DNA from: Candidatus Poribacteria bacterium
GTDB lineage: Bacteria > Poribacteria > DTPJ01 > WJIO01
Direction of reading: 5' to 3'
DNA length: 26,675 bases
Assembly: GCA_014730235.1 (NCBI GenBank)
Contig: WJIO01000428.1
Location: forward strand, 1-26,675
Numbering within the stretch: position 1 is the first letter of the stretch; each line of letters opens with the position of its first letter. The translations under genes were made by a program, and so were the position numbers. Below, piece by piece: positions 22,519 to 26,675 of this stretch. The notes beneath the pieces were generated by a model that saw only the letters and a list, made by a program, of their open reading frames with translations, made no database searches and was not told the DNA's origin.

Positions 22519-23575
22519 AGCTTCATTTATTATTTCGCTGATTATACATTTTGTTTTAGCAATAATTCTGGCCTTTGTCGTGCTGGATTTTGATGATACC
22601 GGTGCAGATGAGTTCGTCGCGGTGCAGATGATAAATACTGCGAAAAATATCGCTCCACCCAGAAGACTGGAAACCCGGAATTCCATAGCAAGACTTGGTG
22701 ATCCAACAGAGCGCAAGATAGATAAACCCAGTTCTCCCCGCAGGATGGAAGTTGCAGGTATTGATACTGCCTTTGTTATCAATGATCAGGTTCCTGACAC
22801 ATCCCTGGATCAAATGGATGAAATATCTACACATGCCCGGGATTTGAAATCCCGTTTTGATATGTCTGTACCAAAGCCCACCGGAGCAGTAATAAAAAAA
22901 CCAGGAACCGGAGAAAAAAGATCCCGAGGTAAGGGTACTGGTGCTGGTTCTATAGGACTTCCTGACGGCGCAGGAATTTTTGAAACTGCTCTTTATAATA
23001 TTGCCAGAGACCTTGTAGGAAAAAATAAAACAGGTCGTGAGGATATTGTTTTTCTGGTAGATGCCAGCGGTAGTATGGAGGAAAATATTGAAGCCGTAGC
23101 CAGGTATATTAGCAAAATGATAGAGGTCTTTCAGGAAAGTGATCTTGATTATACAATGGGAATTATAAGCTTCAATCGTGTGTTAAAAAATGATAATATC
23201 GAAATTTACGAACAAACATCCCAAACCAATGAAATAAGATCAATACTCCGATCAATCCATTGTGATGGTGATGAAAGAACATTTGATGCCATTGAAGTGG
23301 GTTTAAATCAGGTGGATTTCCGGGAAAATGTTGATAAAACCTTTATTCTGGTTACCGACGAGTCATTCACACCAAAAACCTCAACCAGACGAGAGCGCAG
23401 GGATTTAGACCTTAAAGAAATGCTGGAACTGGATTTTAAAGATATAATACAAAAACTCAATGCAAATAACATAAAAACAAGTATATTAGGTATTGATGAC
23501 GATAAGCATAAAGAATTAACAAGGGCAACCGGTGGATTATGGTTTCAGATACCAATGCAGGATAATATGCCCTGA
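22481..23575 (+). CDS. Membrane-anchored von Willebrand factor A domain protein
   Basis: The 364-residue protein has a short basic N-terminus (KRKQSK), one transmembrane helix (about 15-35), a proline- and charge-rich linker (about 50-165) with a Gly-rich GKGTGAGSIG patch, and a vWA domain (about 187-355). The MIDAS motif DASGSM is at 194-199, and VTDESF is a probable later metal loop. The layout recalls TonB- or TolR-like energy-transducer tails in which a soluble domain projects into the periplasm. The ATG at 22481 is the only start that keeps the membrane helix; it overlaps the methyltransferase gene by 38 bases and has only a weak ribosome-binding site, so coupling is likely. Its role is unknown. 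Confidence 0.75.
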   Translation: MITKRKQSKVNVEASFIISLIIHFVLAIILAFVVLDFDDTGADEFVAVQMINTAKNIAPPRRLETRNSIARLGDPTERKIDKPSSPRRMEVAGIDTAFVINDQVPDTSLDQMDEISTHARDLKSRFDMSVPKPTGAVIKKPGTGEKRSRGKGTGAGSIGLPDGAGIFETALYNIARDLVGKNKTGREDIVFLVDASGSMEENIEAVARYISKMIEVFQESDLDYTMGIISFNRVLKNDNIEIYEQTSQTNEIRSILRSIHCDGDERTFDAIEVGLNQVDFRENVDKTFILVTDESFTPKTSTRRERRDLDLKEMLELDFKDIIQKLNANNIKTSILGIDDDKHKELTRATGGLWFQIPMQDNMP

Positions 23576-23588
23576 AAAGGAGAAAGAT

Positions 23589-24257
23589 ATGGTATCAAAG
23601 GATGGTTGGATTCAATTATTCGATGGTAAAACTCTAAAAGGTTGGAATGGACACAGCACTGACGGCAAACATGATTGGCTAACGGCTGAATCCGTCTCAT
23701 TAAAAAGTGATAATCCCAGGTTATTTGAAATAAATCCCGGTTATGGAATCATGGTTAATGGACATGCTGGGAAAACTGCTGACCTATATACTGATTTTTA
23801 TCATGGTGATTGTCAGTTACATATTGAGTTTACCGTTCCAGAGAACTCCAATTCCGGTGTATACTTTATGGGAAGATATGAAATTCAGGTGCTTGATAGC
23901 TGGGGAGCTACCGAACTTAGCTACAGCACATGTGGAGGAATCTATGCTCGTTGGATAAATGAAAAATCCGTAGGTGGTACACCTCCAAGGCTAAACGCAA
24001 GTAAACCACCCGGAGAATGGCAAACCTACGACGTTATATTCCGGGCCCCGCGCTTTGATGATAATGGCAAAAAAATATCTAATCCCATATTCCTGTCGGT
24101 TATTTGGAATGACCAACTGGTTCACGAAAACATAGAAGTTGACGGCCCAACCAGAGCATCTATGCTGGATGATGAAGCGCCCACAGGCCCTCTTATGCTT
24201 CAGGGAGACCATGGACCTGTCGCTTATCGAAATATTCGCATATTACTTCTGGAATAG
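23589..24257 (+). CDS. DUF1080 (3-keto-disaccharide hydrolase-type) protein
   Basis: The 222-residue protein is one DUF1080 domain, a concanavalin/LamG-like jelly roll. The hallmark start GWIQLFDGKTLKGWNG is at residues 6-21. Also typical are NSGVYFMGRYEIQVLDSWG in the middle and EWQTYDVIFRAPRFD, with GPLMLQGDHGPVAYRNI near the end. Family members include 3-keto-glycoside hydrolases that act with Gfo/Idh-type sugar oxidases. No signal peptide is seen, so it may be cytoplasmic. AAAGGAG lies six to seven bases before the ATG at 23589, 13 bases after the vWA stop; an earlier frame from 23532 overlaps that gene and lacks a site. A MITE-like element begins 6 bases after its stop. Confidence 0.85.
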   Translation: MVSKDGWIQLFDGKTLKGWNGHSTDGKHDWLTAESVSLKSDNPRLFEINPGYGIMVNGHAGKTADLYTDFYHGDCQLHIEFTVPENSNSGVYFMGRYEIQVLDSWGATELSYSTCGGIYARWINEKSVGGTPPRLNASKPPGEWQTYDVIFRAPRFDDNGKKISNPIFLSVIWNDQLVHENIEVDGPTRASMLDDEAPTGPLMLQGDHGPVAYRNIRILLLE

Positions 24258-24263
24258 TTTATT

Positions 24264-24389
24264 TTTGGCTTTTCCGGTTGAGTATGGTAATAATTTGAAA
24301 ATTTTCTCAGCCTGTCATTCCTGCTTTCGCAGGAATGACACCATATAGAAGTTTCTTATCTTTAACACACTGAACCCGGAAGACCCAAA
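24264..24389 (+). mobile_element. MITE-like family copy C
   Basis: It begins TTTGGCTTTTCCGGTTGAG and ends CTGAACCCGGAAGACCCAAA. The centre is the hairpin core TTCCTGCTTTCGCAGGAA with arms GTCA/TGAC. The inner arms are not complementary to each other; the right arm (ATAGAAGTTTCTTATC) matches copy B and the left arm (AATAATTTGAAAATT) matches copy A. No protein is encoded. Confidence 0.7.
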
Positions 24390-24446
24390 CTTTATTTGTT
24401 ACCCCGTTCTTTGCAATAACACAGGGACATAAATTTTATGCTTGGT
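24387..24446 (-). repeat. 60 bp dispersed repeat B, copy 2
   Basis: It is the reverse complement of 3138-3197 at 54 of 60 positions by hand alignment, and starts within the last 3 bases of MITE copy C. Its far end runs into another MITE-like end (TGGCTTTTCCG at 24446-24456), which stops 4 bases before the promoter of the efflux operon. Confidence 0.75.
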
Positions 24447-24460
24447 GGCTTTTCCGATTC

Positions 24461-24489
24461 TTGACATATTATCGAGATTATGATACAAT
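24461..24489 (+). promoter_or_regulatory. Strong sigma70-type promoter of the efflux operon
   Basis: Consensus TTGACA (24461-24466) and TACAAT (24484-24489) are separated by 17 bases. The start codon of the TolC-like gene is 135 bases downstream. A palindromic operator begins directly after the -10 box. Confidence 0.7.
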
Positions 24490-24511
24490 AATGATTGACC
24501 AGTCAGTCATT
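24490..24511. promoter_or_regulatory. TetR-family-type operator
   Basis: The half-sites AATGATTGAC and GTCAGTCATT form a 22 bp palindrome in which 18 positions are symmetric. The core TTGACCAGTCAGTCA is of the TGACYnnTCA type bound by TetR-family repressors of efflux genes. Its position at the transcription start would let a repressor block the promoter. No tetR gene is in the window. Confidence 0.6.
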
Positions 24512-24624
24512 AAAATCGTAAATAATCTCATTATATCAGTAATTTTGTAAACCTCATTAAATAAAATCCGTCATAATGACCATAGGATACTATTATGCAG
24601 CTTTGAAAATAAAGGAGTTGTAAT

Positions 24625-26013
24625 ATGACCAGGACTGTCTTATATGTCTGCTTTGCTATGCTAGTCTTATCTTTCTCTACCCAGAATGCTTTTTCTATTT
24701 TGTCTCTAAAACCAACAACAGAAGTGGAAGATGTTAATGAAAATTATCCTGAACAGGAAAAACTTGATATTGACTTCTCACAGCCACTTTCCCTGCGCGA
24801 ATGTATTGATATTGCTTTGAAAAATTCCACAAATGTAAAGAACGCTAATCTGGATCTGACAGTTCAGGAGATGAATGTAAAAGATGCTTTAACAGGTTAT
24901 TATCCAATGATTAATACATCTGGATCATACAGAGTTACGGATGATGTGGATTTTGGTTGGGAAAGAGAAAATTATGACGCTTTAGTTTATGCAAATTTTA
25001 CAATCTGGAATCATGGCCAGAGGGAAGCTTCATTAGCCCAGGCCAGGGCCAGACGTGATGCAGAATTCAGCACCTACAACAGGACAGAGCAATCATTGGT
25101 ATACAGTGTGATAAGCACCTATTATGATTTCCTGGAAACTGAAAAGATGATAAGTGTTGACCAGCAGTTATTGGATTTATCAAATCAAAATGTGGATAAG
25201 ATAAAAGCCCTGGTGGAAGTCGGTTCCGCTATAGAAGCAGATATAGCAACCGCAAGAGTCCAACAGGCCAGTGATGAATTAACCGTAGTTAATGACCTTA
25301 ATAATCTGGAATTGGCCGGGGCAGACCTGGCCGTGCTTATGGGAATAGAACCAGACGTAAGTATAAATCTTCTGGACGATCCGGATTATGAGATATATAT
25401 GGATACTGGTATTATTGAAATGGATGAAATAACTCTTGAAGAAGCGAAAGCTACAGCCCTTGAAAATCGTCCGGAAATAGATGTACAACAGGCAAATATC
25501 GATGTTCTGGAAACTGCCCTTGATTTGGCCCAGTTGGAACTCTGGCCCAAATTAACCGCAGATTGTGGATATAATGTTTTTCTGGATGATTACCTGCGGG
25601 AAAGGGATGCTTTGAAGAACCATAGAAATTGGAACGTTTCAGCCAGGGCCACATATCCGGTTTTCGATGGAGGCAGAAGCAAAAGAACGGTAAGAAGAGC
25701 AGAGATCGCAATGGCTAAAGCTCAGGAAACAATGGCAGAATTAAAAAGAAATATCGAACTGGAAGTATACCAGGCATATCTTAGTCTACAAAGAGCCAAA
25801 AAGGCTATGGATATCTCAAATGTCCAGGTTGATGATGCAGAAGAAAGTTTAAAAGTGGCCCAGGGAAGATACGAACAACAGATGATAATATTACTGGAAT
25901 TACTGGATATTCAAACTCGTTATGCCAGTGCCTTAACAAATCAGGTCAGAGCATTTTATGATTATAAAGTAGCCGCTAAAACATTGGAAAGAGCCATGGG
26001 AGTTTTGAAATGA
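24625..26013 (+). CDS. TolC-family outer-membrane channel protein
   Basis: The 462-residue protein has a signal peptide (to about residue 29, before LSLKP), a short spacer, and two outer-membrane-efflux repeats (about 50-245 and 265-455). Each repeat carries the typical long coiled-coil helices: SLRECIDIALKNS and NVKDALTGYYP open the first, EEAKATALENRPEIDVQQANID the second, and LDIQTRYASALTNQVRAFYDYKVA closes it. The trimer should form the channel that spans the outer membrane and periplasm. GGAG lies before the ATG. The stop overlaps the start of the adaptor gene (ATGA), so both are made together as the exit part of a tripartite export pump; the inner-membrane part is expected beyond the window. 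Confidence 0.9.
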   Translation: MTRTVLYVCFAMLVLSFSTQNAFSILSLKPTTEVEDVNENYPEQEKLDIDFSQPLSLRECIDIALKNSTNVKNANLDLTVQEMNVKDALTGYYPMINTSGSYRVTDDVDFGWERENYDALVYANFTIWNHGQREASLAQARARRDAEFSTYNRTEQSLVYSVISTYYDFLETEKMISVDQQLLDLSNQNVDKIKALVEVGSAIEADIATARVQQASDELTVVNDLNNLELAGADLAVLMGIEPDVSINLLDDPDYEIYMDTGIIEMDEITLEEAKATALENRPEIDVQQANIDVLETALDLAQLELWPKLTADCGYNVFLDDYLRERDALKNHRNWNVSARATYPVFDGGRSKRTVRRAEIAMAKAQETMAELKRNIELEVYQAYLSLQRAKKAMDISNVQVDDAEESLKVAQGRYEQQMIILLELLDIQTRYASALTNQVRAFYDYKVAAKTLERAMGVLK

Positions 26014-26675
26014 AAAAAAAAATAATTATTATAGTCTGCGTGGTCTTAGTTCTTGGTGTAGTTGGTTTTTTTGGCGTGCGCCAGGTACGGAGTAAAAACT
26101 CGGATAACCACCAAGGTCGTATTGAGATAGCCAGAAAAGGCCCTTTTGTCATAAAACTCAACGAGCGCGGTAACCTGGAACCCCTGATAAAGGTCGAGGT
26201 GCGTTCTAATGTCGAGGGTGAAATTGCAAAACTCCATGTGGACGAAGGTCATGATGTTGTAAAAGGACAAAAGCTTTTACAAATTGATGAAAAGCAGATT
26301 CGGGAAGAATACAATCAGGCCAAAGCTAATTATGAAGCCGCTGTAGCTGAAATGGAAAGAGCTACAGAAAGTGCCGCTTTAAGTGCCAGCAAGTTAGAAA
26401 ATGATATATTATTAGCAGAAAATTCACTGAAATCATCCGAAGCAAATCTTGAAGGTACAAAAGCCCGTTCAATGCAGCAATTATCTCAAGCCCGTTTATC
26501 AATAACTAGCCTGGAAGATCAACTGGAACAGGATAAAATAGCCCTTCAAAGGGCAAAGCTGGCTCTGGAACAGTCCAAAATGCTGGAAAAATCAGCCAAA
26601 GAAAAATTGGATCTGGCCAAGTCAGAACTGGAACGTAAACAGGAGCTTTACCAGAAAAAATATGTCGCCTTACAG
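26010..26675 (+). CDS. HlyD/RND-type periplasmic adaptor protein, 3' truncated
   Basis: The first 222 residues are present and the frame is open at the window edge. An N-terminal membrane anchor (about 5-25) precedes a beta-barrel strand region with ERGNLEPL and a biotinyl-lipoyl half, VEVRSNVEGEIAKLHVDEGHDVVKGQKLLQID (about 69-100). A long coiled coil rich in Ala, Glu and Lys fills the rest. This is the order of a membrane fusion protein, of the MacA/HlyD type from this part alone. It links the TolC-like channel to an inner-membrane pump (MacB-like or RND) that must lie downstream. The ATG overlaps the stop of the TolC-like gene by 4 bases. Ten A follow the ATG. Confidence 0.85.
   Translation, partial: MKKKIIIIVCVVLVLGVVGFFGVRQVRSKNSDNHQGRIEIARKGPFVIKLNERGNLEPLIKVEVRSNVEGEIAKLHVDEGHDVVKGQKLLQIDEKQIREEYNQAKANYEAAVAEMERATESAALSASKLENDILLAENSLKSSEANLEGTKARSMQQLSQARLSITSLEDQLEQDKIALQRAKLALEQSKMLEKSAKEKLDLAKSELERKQELYQKKYVALQ

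Noticed and set aside
26010-26025. Ten-A tract after the adaptor start as programmed slippage
   Set aside because: The direct reading frame already gives a normal membrane anchor and adaptor; a Lys-rich start is common for such proteins.

Overview
The window is AT-rich bacterial chromosome with 20 or so genes, one tRNA and many short dispersed repeats. The best guess at the source is Candidatus Poribacteria or a close uncultured relative. This rests on recognised family content, not on a marker gene: a C-terminal NYPNPFNPGTWIPYEL surface-sorting type domain, a DUF6785-type membrane protein, DUF1080, DUF6599, LarA-like and Gfo/Idh/MocA proteins. The cell appears diderm, because a TolC-type channel, a periplasmic adaptor, an outer-membrane barrel and a lipoprotein are all present.

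Layout: (1) 1-2131: the 3' end of a YprB-like RNase H-fold gene converges on a small membrane protein gene. A metallophosphoesterase and a repeat cluster with a MITE-like 169 bp unit follow. (2) 2132-6919: a Gfo/Idh/MocA oxidoreductase diverges from a polytopic DUF6785/OPT-like membrane protein that is followed 19 bp later by a DUF5060/DUF4038-type glycoside hydrolase. The divergent gap is packed with nested repeats and both promoters. (3) 6933-8150: an orphan OmpR/PhoB-type response regulator and tRNA-Asn(GTT) with its own promoter and terminator. (4) 8151-9408: two tandem paralogous secreted proteins; the downstream copy is interrupted by a TAA where the intact copy has Glu. (5) 9556-12174: an apparent operon of a DUF6599 lipoprotein, a LarA-domain protein and a cupin. 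(6) 12360-16724: a 1454-residue secreted subtilase with Fn3 domains, eight FG-GAP-like repeats and a sorting domain. (7) 16966-21643: a tightly packed run of a HAD-like hydrolase, an unknown small protein, an outer-membrane barrel, an alkaline-phosphatase-superfamily enzyme and a DedA/VTT membrane protein, possibly an envelope lipid module. (8) 21754-24257: SAM methyltransferase, membrane-anchored vWA protein and DUF1080 hydrolase, overlapping or closely spaced. (9) 24461-26675: a strong promoter with a TetR-type palindromic operator drives a TolC-like channel gene and a periplasmic adaptor gene that runs off the window.

The most distinctive non-coding signal is a MITE-like family built on a GAAA-looped hairpin (core TTCCTGCGAAAGCAGGAA). 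It has three copies at 3277, 16750 and 24264 with shared TTTGGCTCTTCC-like ends, and a second 60 bp repeat is nested beside two of them. No CRISPR array, prophage, complete insertion sequence or obvious new defence system was found.
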